From: Candidatus Limnocylindrales bacterium
GTDB lineage: Bacteria > Moduliflexota > Moduliflexia > Moduliflexales > JAUQPW01
Assembly: GCA_035559535.1 (NCBI GenBank)
Contig: DATMBG010000043.1
Span: forward strand, 1 to 64,000
DNA: 64,000 nucleotides
Reading direction: 5' to 3'
Each line of letters starts with the position of its first letter. Positions within the stretch are counted from its first letter, which is position 1. Shown here piece by piece: positions 52,893 through 61,669 of the stretch. A program made the translations under genes and the position numbers. The notes below the pieces were generated by a model that saw nothing but the letters and a program-made list of their open reading frames with translations, was not told the DNA's origin and ran no database searches.

Positions 52893-53957
52893 ATGGTACA
52901 GACAAAGGGGCCTATACCCACCTTCAGAGTACTGGCTTTTGGCCTGGGAATTTTCTTAGGAAGTTATCTTCTTTTAGTTGCTTCCCTGGAAGGGATTGCC
53001 GAGGAAAATAAGACTCTCCTGCAATCTCCTACTCCTCCTGTTGATCAAGCTGCAACCTTAACTTCTATATTGGAGACCTTGCAGACCGGATATTCTCCCC
53101 GTATGGTTCTAGGGGAGCCTATGGACGTGGAAGGTATTAAAATTATTCCGGTAGCTCTCATAGGGGTTGGTATTGGAGAACAAAAGGGAGATCAGGGGGG
53201 GAGTATGAGCCGGGGGGGAGGGGCTGTTATAAGCCCGGTGGGAGTGATTCTTCTCTCCTCCCGAGGGGTGGAATGGCTACCCGTTCAAAAAGGCCTTTTT
53301 ACTCAATTTCTGGAAGGGGTCTCCTCTTTATTCCTTACCATCTGGAAGATGAGAGATTATGCCACCCAACCTTCTCCATCGGTACCCGAAAAGATTGTTT
53401 CCCCTCAGAAAACTCTACTGACCAGGCTTTTTTGGACCCTTCCCGACAGATTTCGATTTGGATTCCTTCCTGTCCCTTTGGGGTATCAACTGCTTTTTTT
53501 AATCAGTTGGGTAGGAACTGTAATTCTGGCGGGAACTTTTTTTTCCGGTTTTCTGAATCGGATCGGGTCTAGACTGTCCGAAACCCCTTTACGGGCAGGG
53601 TTATGGGGATTACTTAGTCTTTTACTAACCCTTTTAACCCTGCTCCTACTTACCCTTTCTATCATAGGAGTTCCGCTGATGGTGGTCATCGGTCTTTTGA
53701 TGATCGGAGCCCTGTGGTTGGGTTTGTCAAGTATGGCTCTCCTTACCGGACAAAGAATAGCCCTTTCCCTGGGAGGTCGACCTTTGTCCTCTCCAATAGC
53801 GGCACTTCTCGGAGCCGTTCTCCTGGGTGCCCTCCGTTTACTTCCCTTTGTAGGATGGATACTCTGGATGTTGTTAAGTATTTTAGGATTTGGTGCGATA
53901 CTTTTAACCGTGTTGAGGAATCATACGGGAGAGCAAGGAGTTAGAGGAATACGTTAA
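52893..53957 (+). CDS. GerW-like N-terminal domain with multi-pass membrane domain
   Basis: A 354-residue protein. A signal-like helix (residues 10-32) is followed by a GerW/YtfJ-like domain (residues 50-125; VLGEPMDVEGIKIIPVALIGVGIG in parts GEPMDVEG, IIPVALIGVGIG). The C-terminal half (residues 185-340) is four hydrophobic segments rich in Leu/Gly, resembling small polytopic membrane domains. The next gene encodes another GerW-like protein, so the two likely act together in the envelope. GerW proteins are known from spore germination but occur widely outside spore formers. The exact role is unknown. Confidence 0.7.
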   Translation: MVQTKGPIPTFRVLAFGLGIFLGSYLLLVASLEGIAEENKTLLQSPTPPVDQAATLTSILETLQTGYSPRMVLGEPMDVEGIKIIPVALIGVGIGEQKGDQGGSMSRGGGAVISPVGVILLSSRGVEWLPVQKGLFTQFLEGVSSLFLTIWKMRDYATQPSPSVPEKIVSPQKTLLTRLFWTLPDRFRFGFLPVPLGYQLLFLISWVGTVILAGTFFSGFLNRIGSRLSETPLRAGLWGLLSLLLTLLTLLLLTLSIIGVPLMVVIGLLMIGALWLGLSSMALLTGQRIALSLGGRPLSSPIAALLGAVLLGALRLLPFVGWILWMLLSILGFGAILLTVLRNHTGEQGVRGIR

Positions 53958-53998
53958 TCCCCCAGCCCCTGCTCCAATCCTGGAAAGATTAAAGAACT

Positions 53999-54505
53999 AT
54001 GCTACATTCTCTCAAGATCCGTTCTACCCTGAGTCTAATCCTTTTAGGACTCCTGGGGTTCATTTCACCTTCTGAAATAATAGCCGAGGAAACAAAGCCT
54101 GTTCCCCCTCCCCCAACAGTTCCTGCCAGCACGATAGGTGCCTTATCAGATCAAATTCAAAAAGTTCTATCGGCCAATGCAACCTTAGGACAGCCTATAG
54201 AGATCAAAAATAGAACCATTGTTCCTGTGGTTAGTATGGCATTTGGTTTTGGTTTTGGTTCCTGTACGGGTTGTTCTAAAATGGAAGCGGAAGGAGCCAT
54301 GCTCAACGGGGGTGGGGGGGGTTGGCTTAGTCCCCAATCTCTGTTGATCATTACAGAAAATAAAGTAGAGGTTATGGAAGCCAAAACAAGTATGATAGGA
54401 GAAATAATCAAATCGCTGACCCCTATTATTACAGAGGCTATCAAATCCAGGCAAGGTAGAACCCAGCCACCCAAAGAAGAAACTCCTCAAAAACCTCCCC
54501 AGTGA
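53999..54505 (+). CDS. GerW-like secreted protein
   Basis: A 168-residue protein with a Sec signal (TLSLILLGLLGFISPSEIIAEE) and a GerW/YtfJ domain at residues 45-130 (LGQPIEIKNRTIVPVVSMAFGFG in parts LGQPIEIKN, IVPVVSMAFGFGFG), a Gly-rich GGGGGWLSPQ segment and a Pro-rich tail. A Cys pair CTGC lies inside the domain. It follows the larger GerW protein by 41 bases. Confidence 0.75.
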   Translation: MLHSLKIRSTLSLILLGLLGFISPSEIIAEETKPVPPPPTVPASTIGALSDQIQKVLSANATLGQPIEIKNRTIVPVVSMAFGFGFGSCTGCSKMEAEGAMLNGGGGGWLSPQSLLIITENKVEVMEAKTSMIGEIIKSLTPIITEAIKSRQGRTQPPKEETPQKPPQ

Positions 54506-54693
54506 AAACTTACAAGGAAGGTTTTTATCATTGATTCCTGGTCATCCAAAGGGGCCCGAGGATATGTGAGCTGATGACCTGACGGGGTTATACTATTTAA
54601 ACCTTCCTTTTACAAGGAGGAAGGGAAGATAAAAAAGGTTTCAACCTGCGGATTTAATATTCATAAGCCTGTAAGGGAGATTCAGGTAATCTT

Positions 54694-54993
54694 TCAAGGT
54701 TTTCCAGTTTTGTTTCCCAGGGCTTCGGCCAGGATTTTTCCGGCTTCTGTTAAAGTATATCTCCACTCTTTAAAATTGCCTTTGTCTTCGGTTACATAGA
54801 AGGCTTTAAAGTATTGGGGAATTCCTTCAATTCGATCATTATAAAAGACCGAGTAGCATAAATCATGGAGGTAGTGCTGGGTACATCCTGTAAGGGTCTG
54901 GAGTTGACTGGTTGTAAGTCCTGAGGGATTTTCATAAAGAAGTAAAATAATTTTCTTTTCCAAATTATCAAGCTGATGGACGGCCTTTATCAT
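54694..54993 (-). CDS. Small winged-helix-like protein of unknown function
   Basis: A 99-residue protein. LEKKIILLLYENPSGLTTSQLQTLTG near the N-terminus (key parts KKIILLLYEN and GLTTSQLQTLTG) looks like the recognition part of a winged helix, and RYTLTEAGKILAEAL at the C-terminus fits the wing and final helix. No ligand domain. It may be a small transcription regulator. A GGAGGTGAT-type site precedes it. Confidence 0.55.
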   Translation of the reverse strand: MIKAVHQLDNLEKKIILLLYENPSGLTTSQLQTLTGCTQHYLHDLCYSVFYNDRIEGIPQYFKAFYVTEDKGNFKEWRYTLTEAGKILAEALGNKTGKP

Positions 54994-55244
54994 TTAGATC
55001 ACCTCCATGAATAATCTATAATTTTTTAAAACTACTTTCACTGGGATCAATTTTCGTGAGTTTTTATTTTTAAAAGTTTTTCAGGCTATATCGGTTTTCA
55101 ACATCTTAACTTGTAAATCTTTAGAAACGTATACTATTTTATAAAAACACTAACTCAAACAATCGGACCTTCCTTTTAGACATTTCAAAGTCTTGGGATG
55201 GGTTTCAGCGATGAGTCTTCGATTTTAGATAGGGGGAATTTAGT

Positions 55245-55955
55245 GTGATACCGATTCGTGATACGATAAGATCTCGAGAATATCCTTTTACGAATATAAC
55301 CCTTATTTTGATCAACGCCCTCGTTTTTTTTTATCAACTCTCCTTAGGAAGGGAAGTGGATGCCTTAGTATTACATTACGGGTTGGTACCGGCCAAGTTT
55401 ACACTATCGGCCAAATGGGAGGTGGATCCGGTGTTTCGGTATTTACCCTTTTTGACGTCGATGTTTCTCCATGGAGGCTGGATTCACTTTATCGGCAATA
55501 TGTGGTATCTCTGGATCTTCGGAGATAACGTGGAAGATCGCCTGGGCCATTTTCGATATTTGATTTTTTATTTGCTTTGTGGCTTTATTGCCGGATATGC
55601 CCAATATATTACCCACCCCCTTTCTACAGTCCCCATGATTGGGGCAAGTGGGGCTATTGCGGGTATTTTAGGAGCTTACTTAACCCTTTTTCCCCATTCT
55701 ACCGTAATTACCCTGGTTCCTGTTTTCTTCTTTTTAACTTTAGTAGAAGTTCCGGCCGTTGTGTTTTTAGTCTTGTGGTTCCTCATGCAGTTCTTGAATG
55801 GAACCATTGCCATTACTTTTGTCAGTCAGGCCACCGGCGGAGTTGCCTGGTGGGCTCATATTGGAGGTTTCTTAGCCGGATTTTTTCTGGTTCACTTTTT
55901 TAAAAGGCGGCGAGTTCCCAGATATTATGAAGATGAGGCCTGGCCTTCCTGGTAA
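55245..55955 (+). CDS. Rhomboid-family intramembrane serine protease
   Basis: A 236-residue rhomboid with six or seven hydrophobic helices. The catalytic Ser is in MIGASGAIAGILGAY near residue 132 and the His in AHIGGFLAGF near residue 205; the loop HGGWIHFIGNMWYLWIFGDN is cut here to HGGWIHFIGN and WYLWIFGDN. It starts at GTG 55245, after AGGGGG. It cleaves transmembrane substrates within the membrane. A ClpP-fold protease gene follows at 29 bases. Confidence 0.92.
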   Translation: MIPIRDTIRSREYPFTNITLILINALVFFYQLSLGREVDALVLHYGLVPAKFTLSAKWEVDPVFRYLPFLTSMFLHGGWIHFIGNMWYLWIFGDNVEDRLGHFRYLIFYLLCGFIAGYAQYITHPLSTVPMIGASGAIAGILGAYLTLFPHSTVITLVPVFFFLTLVEVPAVVFLVLWFLMQFLNGTIAITFVSQATGGVAWWAHIGGFLAGFFLVHFFKRRRVPRYYEDEAWPSW

Positions 55956-55983
55956 CCCAGGGATTTTAGAAAGGAGTTGAGTT

Positions 55984-56814
55984 ATGGGAATTCTTGATTT
56001 ATTTTGGATTTTCTTTATAAGCTCTATGATAACTCCCTGGCTTCAGCAGAAGATCTTAGAAGCAAATCGGGTGAGAATTCTTCAGAAGTTGGAGAAAAAA
56101 CGAGGTTCCAGGGTCATTACCCTGATTCATCGACAGGAAACCATGAGCCTGTTGGGATTTCCTGTTATACGTTATATCGATATTAATGACTCTGAAGACG
56201 TACTGCGGGCCATTCGACTCACCCCGGATCATATGCCCATCGACCTGATTCTTCATACCCCGGGAGGACTGGTTCTGGCTTCTGAACAGATTGCCCATGC
56301 CCTCTGTAGGCATAAGGGAAAAGTTACAGTGATGGTTCCCCATTATGCCATGTCTGGCGGAACCCTCATAGCCCTGGCAGCTGATGAAATTCTCATGGAT
56401 GAAAATGCGGTACTGGGACCCTTAGATCCTCAACTGGGAGAATATCCCGCCGCCTCCCTTTTGGCAGTAATAGAACAAAAACCCCTCCCGGAATTGGAAG
56501 ATAAAACCCTTATTCTGGCGGATGTTGCTAAAAAAGCCATGAAACAGGTACGGCGTACTGTTAAAGAAATTCTGGTAAGTAATCAAATGGAAGAAAAAAA
56601 AGCCGAAGACCTGGCCATTCTTCTGACAGAAGGGCGATGGACCCATGACTATCCCATCAGTTGTGAAGAAGCACAAGAATTGGGCCTACCGGTAAAAAGA
56701 GACTTACCTGAAGAAATTTATCTGCTCATGAGCCTTTATCCGCAGCCGGCCCAAAGACGGCCTTCTGTACAATATATTCCCATTCCCTATCAGGAAAAGG
56801 AGAAAAAAAAGTGA
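55984..56814 (+). CDS. ClpP-fold membrane-associated serine protease (SDH/SppA-like)
   Basis: A 276-residue protein with one N-terminal hydrophobic segment (LFWIFFISSMITPWL) and a ClpP-like fold. DLILHTPGGLVLASEQIA near residue 83 and the nucleophile Ser in MVPHYAMSGGTLIALAADEI (key part AMSGGT near residue 122) are typical of the SDH-type proteinase group. The catalytic base cannot be assigned with confidence. It is likely co-transcribed with rhomboid, implying a membrane protein quality-control unit. Confidence 0.85.
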   Translation: MGILDLFWIFFISSMITPWLQQKILEANRVRILQKLEKKRGSRVITLIHRQETMSLLGFPVIRYIDINDSEDVLRAIRLTPDHMPIDLILHTPGGLVLASEQIAHALCRHKGKVTVMVPHYAMSGGTLIALAADEILMDENAVLGPLDPQLGEYPAASLLAVIEQKPLPELEDKTLILADVAKKAMKQVRRTVKEILVSNQMEEKKAEDLAILLTEGRWTHDYPISCEEAQELGLPVKRDLPEEIYLLMSLYPQPAQRRPSVQYIPIPYQEKEKKK

Positions 56815-57015
56815 TCAAAACCTCGCTCTACAGGGTTTTTTAAAGATTTTAAAAAAAAAGAAAAATTAAAAATTTTGCAAAAAAAAACACGAAAGGTAAA
56901 AATAATTGATAACTTTGTGATTCTTTCTTCGTTTATTCTTCGCCTTTAAAATTTATAAGAGTTGAAAAAATAAAGAGTTATATGTAGATTGATAAATGGA
57001 AAGGTTGAAAAACTC
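56815..57015. other. A-rich intergenic region
   Basis: Poly-A and T-rich sequence between the protease gene and the hsp20 leader. I see no gene; the hsp20 promoter should be here. Confidence 0.4.
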
Positions 57016-57110
57016 AGAAAGAAGTTTCCAGAACTTCCTCCTCGGAGGGAAGAGAAACCTGATAAGGGGTCAACCCCATACCTCTCAGGGAAGTTCTGGA
57101 GCTTCTTTCC
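57016..57110 (+). promoter_or_regulatory. Structured hsp20 leader (long stem with inner hairpins)
   Basis: Arms at 57016-57039 (agaaagaagtttccagaac...) and 57088-57110 (...gttctggagcttctttcc) pair at about 20 of 23 positions. Inside are CCTCC-TC-GGAGG and GGGGTCAACCCC hairpins. This leader ends about 20 bases before a strong AAGGAGGTGAT ribosome site, so a heat-responsive or attenuator role is possible. Confidence 0.55.
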
Positions 57111-57147
57111 AAAATCTGACTAAGGGTTAACAAGGAGGTGATGAACT

Positions 57148-57639
57148 ATGGTACTCACACGATGGAATCCTTGGAAAGAACTTGCCTCTCTTCATACCGA
57201 TCTGGATCGTTTATTCGACCAGTTCTTCGGCCGAATGGAAGGGAGTGGGTTCATGCCCAGGGCAATGCTAAGTAGTGGAGCTTGGCAGCCTGCTCTGGAG
57301 GGATATGTAAAGGATAATAACCTGATTGTGAGGGCTATAGTTCCAGGCGTTGATCCCAAAGACGTCAACATCTCCATTCATGGTAACACCTTAGTCATCA
57401 AGGGCGAGCGGAAGGCCGCTGAAGGGATCGAAACAGAAGATTACTACTTCTGCGAGATCCCCTATGGAAGCTTTGAGCGAACGGTAACGCTGCCTGTGGA
57501 AGTGGATGTGGATCAGGTCCATGCCACTTATAAAGATGGGTTGCTGGAGATCTCACTCCCGACCAAGAATTTCATAGGCCGGAAGAAAATCGAGATCCAG
57601 ACCGAACCTACCCAGGTAAAAGAATTAAAAGCTGCTTAA
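57148..57639 (+). CDS. Small heat-shock protein (Hsp20/alpha-crystallin)
   Basis: A 163-residue Hsp20-family holdase chaperone. The alpha-crystallin domain runs from about residue 47 to 140 with VKDNNLIVRAIVPGVDPKDV (key part IVPGVDPKDV), the beta5-beta6 loop, and the diagnostic YKDGLLEISLP near residue 133. The short C-terminal extension has no clear IxI motif, though the final KIEIQTE is close. An AAGGAGGTGAT site precedes the ATG and a perfect terminator follows. Confidence 0.95.
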   Translation: MVLTRWNPWKELASLHTDLDRLFDQFFGRMEGSGFMPRAMLSSGAWQPALEGYVKDNNLIVRAIVPGVDPKDVNISIHGNTLVIKGERKAAEGIETEDYYFCEIPYGSFERTVTLPVEVDVDQVHATYKDGLLEISLPTKNFIGRKKIEIQTEPTQVKELKAA

Positions 57640-57676
57640 TCCACAGGGTTTCTCTTCCCTCCGGTATCACCCCAAT

Positions 57677-57711
57677 AAGGCCTACAGGTTCTTACCTGTA
57701 GGCCTTTTTTT
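57677..57711 (+). terminator. Rho-independent terminator of hsp20
   Basis: Perfect stem AAGGCCTACAGGT / ACCTGTAGGCCTT with TCTT loop and a run of T. It lies 37 bases after the stop. Confidence 0.95.
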
Positions 57712-57841
57712 GTAAAAATCCCCTGACTCGATAATAATCTCGATAACAATAATGAAAAAGGTTTGCAGTTTTAAAAATAAAATCTGAATCTATCCTGTAG
57801 AGGAATACCAGGTCAATAGGGAAATGAGATAGAAAGAATAA

Positions 57842-57890
57842 AACCAACCCCACCCCGGACCTCCCCCATGCAGGGAGGGAAGGGGAGGGA
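57842..57890. repeat. CCC-rich palindromic repeat
   Basis: accccaccccggacctcccc / ggagggaaggggaggg is an imperfect palindrome of the same CCC-rich class as 27290-27352 and 46228-46320. The rest of the 57712-58047 gap shows no gene. Confidence 0.5.
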
Positions 57891-58047
57891 TTGCCTGTTT
57901 GAGGACCCTGCAGGAGCACCTCTATCCAGCATGCAGCCTCTTCAGCGGGCATGGACAGGATACGACTTCTTCAGTCAGAAGGGGTATTATTTTTTGCATT
58001 CTGTTAAGGCTTTATATTCATAAAGAATCAGAAAAAGGAGGATATCT

Positions 58048-58539
58048 ATGAAACAGTTTTTAATTCTTAGTTTGACCGTGGCATTGATAGTAATTCTTGA
58101 CGGGGCTATCCCGGCCCAGCAACCTCAGGAACCAGAGCAACATCATCCGCAACCGGCCCAAAGTCCTCAGCAACCTCAGCCTTCTCAACTTCCTCAACCT
58201 TCGGGACAACCCGGGAGCCCGATGGGACCTGGTATGATGGGACCCGGTATGATAATGGGACCTGGTATGATGGGGGGAGGGATGATGGGACCCGGTATGA
58301 TAAGAGATATGGGAACCCTGATGGGTAATATGTCTTCTGTACTGGAACAGATTTCCAAAAACCTGGCCCAGGGAAATATAACTCCGGATATGGCCAAGCA
58401 GATGTCTGAGGATCTCAATGAAATAGCCCAAATGATGCGGCAAATGTCTGAAATGATGGGTGGCGGAGCGATGATGAAGCGGATGATGGAGCGCATGTTG
58501 GAGATGCAGAAGAGAATGTCCGGCATGAAACAACCTTAA
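58048..58539 (+). CDS. Secreted Met/Gly/Pro-rich protein
   Basis: A 163-residue protein. The signal peptide is FLILSLTVALIVILDGAIPA. Then comes a Gln/Pro-rich segment (residues 26-58), about six repeats of the type GPGMM or GPGMI (residues 60-90), and a helical C-terminal half rich in Met (QMSEMMGGGAMMKRMMERML). The many Met residues are typical of periplasmic copper-handling segments, and a multicopper oxidase lies 1.1 kb away, but metal binding is inference. No known family. Confidence 0.7.
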   Translation: MKQFLILSLTVALIVILDGAIPAQQPQEPEQHHPQPAQSPQQPQPSQLPQPSGQPGSPMGPGMMGPGMIMGPGMMGGGMMGPGMIRDMGTLMGNMSSVLEQISKNLAQGNITPDMAKQMSEDLNEIAQMMRQMSEMMGGGAMMKRMMERMLEMQKRMSGMKQP

Positions 58540-58566
58540 TCAAAAAATTCTGTAAGCCCCGATAGA

Positions 58567-58596
58567 TAAGGCATCTGTTAAAAATCGGATGCCTTA
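58567..58596 (+). terminator. Possible terminator hairpin
   Basis: Stem TAAGGCATC / GATGCCTTA with a 12-base loop, 28 bases after the stop. There is no clear T run, so it is a weak call. Confidence 0.35.
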
Positions 58597-58780
58597 TACC
58601 CATTCCCCGTTAAAAGGCTGCCTGAAGAGTAAGGGTGATTCTTTAGGATCATCCTTCAACAGGGTTATCACACCCTGTTACCCCTACGGGTTAGATCAAA
58701 ACATGGAACGGGTAAAAAGTTGAGAAGAAATATCAAAAGCTCGAAGGGGAAACAGCAACAAGGCTTAAAAAGGAGGGTTT

Positions 58781-59392
58781 ATGAGGCATAAAATTTCAAA
58801 CTATTTAATCCTGTTAACTGTATTTTCAATAGTATCGGGAATTACGTATCTTCCCCCCCTAGCCGGTTCCTCAAAAGAAGTTTCTAAAGAGCCTTCGAAC
58901 GATCCGGCTGATGAAGCCCTGGTTCAACGGTTTGAGTATCTAAGCAAACACGGCAATTCATCTTGTTCTCTATCGTTTCTTAACTCTATTCCTTCCATGC
59001 CAGATACAGCGCGTCTGCAGGGCTCATGCTGCAGTCCTATGAGTTTACATCGTTATAGCGAACAGATTAAAGGTCTAAAAAAATATAGCTCTATCCCGGA
59101 AATCCCATCGGATCCCTATGACATTGAGGTAAAACTTGCTAAAAAATTACTTACTTCGGACCGGAGCCTCCAATTGACTTCCGAGGAACAAAGGGCGTAT
59201 GATTATGCGATGCAGCACGCTGATGAGGGGGGACCCTGTTGTTGTAAGTGTTGGCGATGGTATGTATACAGTGGGTTGGGCAAATATTTAATTCGAAATT
59301 ATAAGTTTACAGGAGAACAGGTCACAGAAGTTTGGAATCTTTCAGATGGGTGTGGAGGGGGCGACAAGTCCGGTGGGCATCACCATACCTGA
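58781..59392 (+). CDS. Secreted Cys-rich protein of unknown function
   Basis: A 203-residue protein with a Sec-like signal (ISNYLILLTVFSIVSGITYL) and Cys clusters: NSSCSL near residue 67, GSCCSP near residue 82, GPCCCKCWRWYVY near residue 155, DGCGGG near residue 190, and a His-ended tail GGHHHT. Cys and His arrangement suggests metal binding. I do not recognise the family. An AAGGAGG site precedes the start. The copper-type gene group around it fits a metal role, which is inference. Confidence 0.65.
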   Translation: MRHKISNYLILLTVFSIVSGITYLPPLAGSSKEVSKEPSNDPADEALVQRFEYLSKHGNSSCSLSFLNSIPSMPDTARLQGSCCSPMSLHRYSEQIKGLKKYSSIPEIPSDPYDIEVKLAKKLLTSDRSLQLTSEEQRAYDYAMQHADEGGPCCCKCWRWYVYSGLGKYLIRNYKFTGEQVTEVWNLSDGCGGGDKSGGHHHT

Positions 59393-59646
59393 TGTCTATA
59401 CAAGAAAACACTTGAAAACATTATCGACCATAATCTGGAAGTATATGTATGCGCTGAACGAGAAAGAAAGCTTTCAGCATCGGGAGGTTTCTTTTCCAAC
59501 TCCTTTTGGATTGCCTCCTGAAAAGCTTCAAAACCCAGGGAATAGAGTGGTTTCCTGTTCACAAAAAAGGTGAGAATTCTGCTGGTCTGGACCTCTTTAC
59601 CTAACTCTACTTCCTTAAAGTCTCTGGTGTAAGCTGGGTTTCTACA
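59380..59646 (-). pseudogene. C-terminal remnant of a DsbA-like thiol oxidoreductase
   Basis: The minus strand reads YTRDFKEVELGKEVQTSRIL followed by TFFVNRKPLYSLGFEAFQEA, which resembles the C-terminal part of thioredoxin-fold DsbA-like proteins (GTPTFFVNGKPL, then a helix). The catalytic CxxC half is absent, a TGA precedes the fragment, and the cis-Pro position has changed (LT for PT). It overlaps the end of the opposite Cys-rich gene. Confidence 0.55.
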
Positions 59647-59686
59647 TCACAGTCTTAGGTAGGTTAGACCTCTTGATCTCCAGCTA

Positions 59687-61264
59687 TCAACCGATCTTGG
59701 TAAGGGTGATCATTCCCCCTTGCATGTGCATGGGCTTATGGCAGTGAAAGAACCAATCTCCTGGGTTATAGGCGGTGAATTCGATATCTACCGAACCCAT
59801 ATGGGCCTCCACATCCACACTATCCTTCACGATAGGAGCAGAAAGTTTCTGGCCGTTTACTGCCAGGACCTTGAAGGACTGGCCATGTAGATGCATGGGG
59901 TGGGCTTCCATACTGTGGTTAAAGAAACGAACCCGGACCAGGTCCCCCTTCCGGAGGCGTAGAGGCTCGGTCTTGGGATACTGCCTGCCGTTGATAGTCC
60001 AGGTATCAGAGCCCATCATCCCGCCGCTTAGGGTAAGGTTAAAGGTTCGTTCCTGCCCGAAGGGTTTTGGCAAGATTTCCTTGCCCAGACCTAAACGGTA
60101 GTGCCAAAGGTTCAAGCCGGTTATCCCCTCTGGTGGCCTGTCTGGTTCTATTCCTTCGTATCCATCGTATACTACCAGGACCCGTTCACCTGCAGCAGGA
60201 TGGCCGGGCTCGGCACAAAACAGGAACCAGGTACCGGGTCGGTTTGCTACGAAGAGGGCATCGTATCGCTCGCTGGGGGCAATGGGTATTGCATCCACCT
60301 CTACAGGTTGCGCCAATGGATTCCCATCTGTGTGGGTTACCTTCAAGCGGTGTCCCGCCAGGCGGAGGACATGGGTGTGGTCGGCACTTGCGTTGATAAT
60401 CCGAAGCCGGACGCGTTCTCCTTTGTGGACGTGAAGGGGTTCGGTGGCAGGATAGGCCTTTCCGTTAATGGTCAGGGTATCGTAAATGGGCCTCTGTCTG
60501 CTACCCATCATGCCACCCATTCTATCTTCCATTCCTTCACGATCCATCATGTTCTCCATCATCTGGCCCATCATGCCATTCATCATCCCTCCCATACTAC
60601 CACGACGGCCTGCGGTCCCTGCCCGTGTGCTCGGGAGTGGGCGTCCTATCCCGGTGGCCCAGTCGTCGAGAATCAAGGTGTACTCACGATCGAAGGTGGG
60701 TTCCTTTTCCTCCGCAGGTTCGATGATGAAGGGGGCATAGAGACCCAGGTCGAGCTGTCGATGCTCCTGGAAGTGGGTATGGTACCAGCGAGTCCCTGCA
60801 GGTCGGGCCTCGAACTCATAAACAAAGGTCTCTCCGGGCCTGACGGGATCCTGGGTGATTCCTGGCACTCCGTCCATGGGATTGGGCACATCCACCCCAT
60901 GCCAGTGGATGGTCGTCGATTCAGGAAGTGCATTCTTCAAGACGATCCGAACCCGCTCCCCTTCCTTGAGACGGATCTCGGGACCCGGAATCTGACCATT
61001 GTACGCCATGGCCTTGATAACTTTACCCGGAGCCAGCTCCCAGTCCACTTCCCGTGCCTCCAGATAGATCTCTCGGATTCCAACAGCACCCTTCTGTTGC
61101 CTGACACCCTCCTGTTCCAGGAGCAGGGCTCCATCACCAGCTATGAGGGCCAGAGTACCTAATCCTACCCGTCCAGATATTTTTAGAAACTCTCGCCGTG
61201 AGAAAGACTTCTCCTTTATTGCTGTTATTCCGGCATTATCCCTTAAATGCCCTTGATCTTTCAT
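59687..61264 (-). CDS. Multicopper oxidase
   Basis: A 525-residue multicopper oxidase with a twin-arginine-like signal (FSRREFLKISGRVGLG). All copper sites are visible: TIHWHGVDVPNPMDG, WYHTHFQEH, HPMHLHGQSF and HCHKPMHMQGG. The last Met is the type 1 axial ligand. A Met-rich loop (RRGSMGGMMNGMMGQMMENM) lies near residue 225, as in CueO-like cuprous oxidases, so Cu(I) oxidation is a likely role. I start at 61264 (MKDQGHLRDN) after GGAGG; the frame is open to 61303. Confidence 0.93.
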   Translation of the reverse strand: MKDQGHLRDNAGITAIKEKSFSRREFLKISGRVGLGTLALIAGDGALLLEQEGVRQQKGAVGIREIYLEAREVDWELAPGKVIKAMAYNGQIPGPEIRLKEGERVRIVLKNALPESTTIHWHGVDVPNPMDGVPGITQDPVRPGETFVYEFEARPAGTRWYHTHFQEHRQLDLGLYAPFIIEPAEEKEPTFDREYTLILDDWATGIGRPLPSTRAGTAGRRGSMGGMMNGMMGQMMENMMDREGMEDRMGGMMGSRQRPIYDTLTINGKAYPATEPLHVHKGERVRLRIINASADHTHVLRLAGHRLKVTHTDGNPLAQPVEVDAIPIAPSERYDALFVANRPGTWFLFCAEPGHPAAGERVLVVYDGYEGIEPDRPPEGITGLNLWHYRLGLGKEILPKPFGQERTFNLTLSGGMMGSDTWTINGRQYPKTEPLRLRKGDLVRVRFFNHSMEAHPMHLHGQSFKVLAVNGQKLSAPIVKDSVDVEAHMGSVDIEFTAYNPGDWFFHCHKPMHMQGGMITLTKIG

Positions 61265-61433
61265 GATTCCGTTCCTCCTACTTTCTATGGAAGGTTTATT
61301 CATTAAAAGGTTCCTCCTGCCTTCTCCCCCCCCTCAGGGATAGTTTTTTCTAACCGGATCCCCTTTCCGTGTCAGGAAGGAGGGACTCACAGATTGCCTG
61401 GGTTCTCGCTTTCTCTCCCCCTCGTTTTCCATA

Positions 61434-61589
61434 GCGCCAGGATAAGAAGGTTAACCTCAGCGGGGCGACCTGTTTCACAGGCCGCTCCTCCGGAGCTTGA
61501 AGAAAATTCTGAAGACTGAATCCCCCGACTTGCGTTGGAAGCTACCCACAGTTCGCCCCTGACAGGGCTTCTTATCCTTCTCCTGGCGC
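61434..61589. mobile_element. Duplicated ~155-bp structured element, copy 2
   Basis: Better preserved copy. The ends are inverted repeats (atagcgccaggataagaag on the left, cttctcctggcgcctat on the right). The middle shares blocks with 32759-32913, including cggggcgacctgtttcacag. It has no ORF, so a MITE or structured RNA element is likely. It lies upstream of the multicopper oxidase within a CCC-rich repeat (61600-61650). Confidence 0.75.
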
Positions 61590-61669
61590 CTATGCCCTCG
61601 TTTCTCCTTTCCCAAGTTGGGAGAAGGGGACAGGAGAAGAGGGGAAAGGGGAAGTGAGAAAGGTAAGGG

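Noticed and set aside
58060-58533. Long antisense frame opposite the Met-rich protein gene
   Set aside because: His-rich antisense translation of a repetitive coding sequence. The sense gene has a signal peptide and ribosome site, the antisense has neither.
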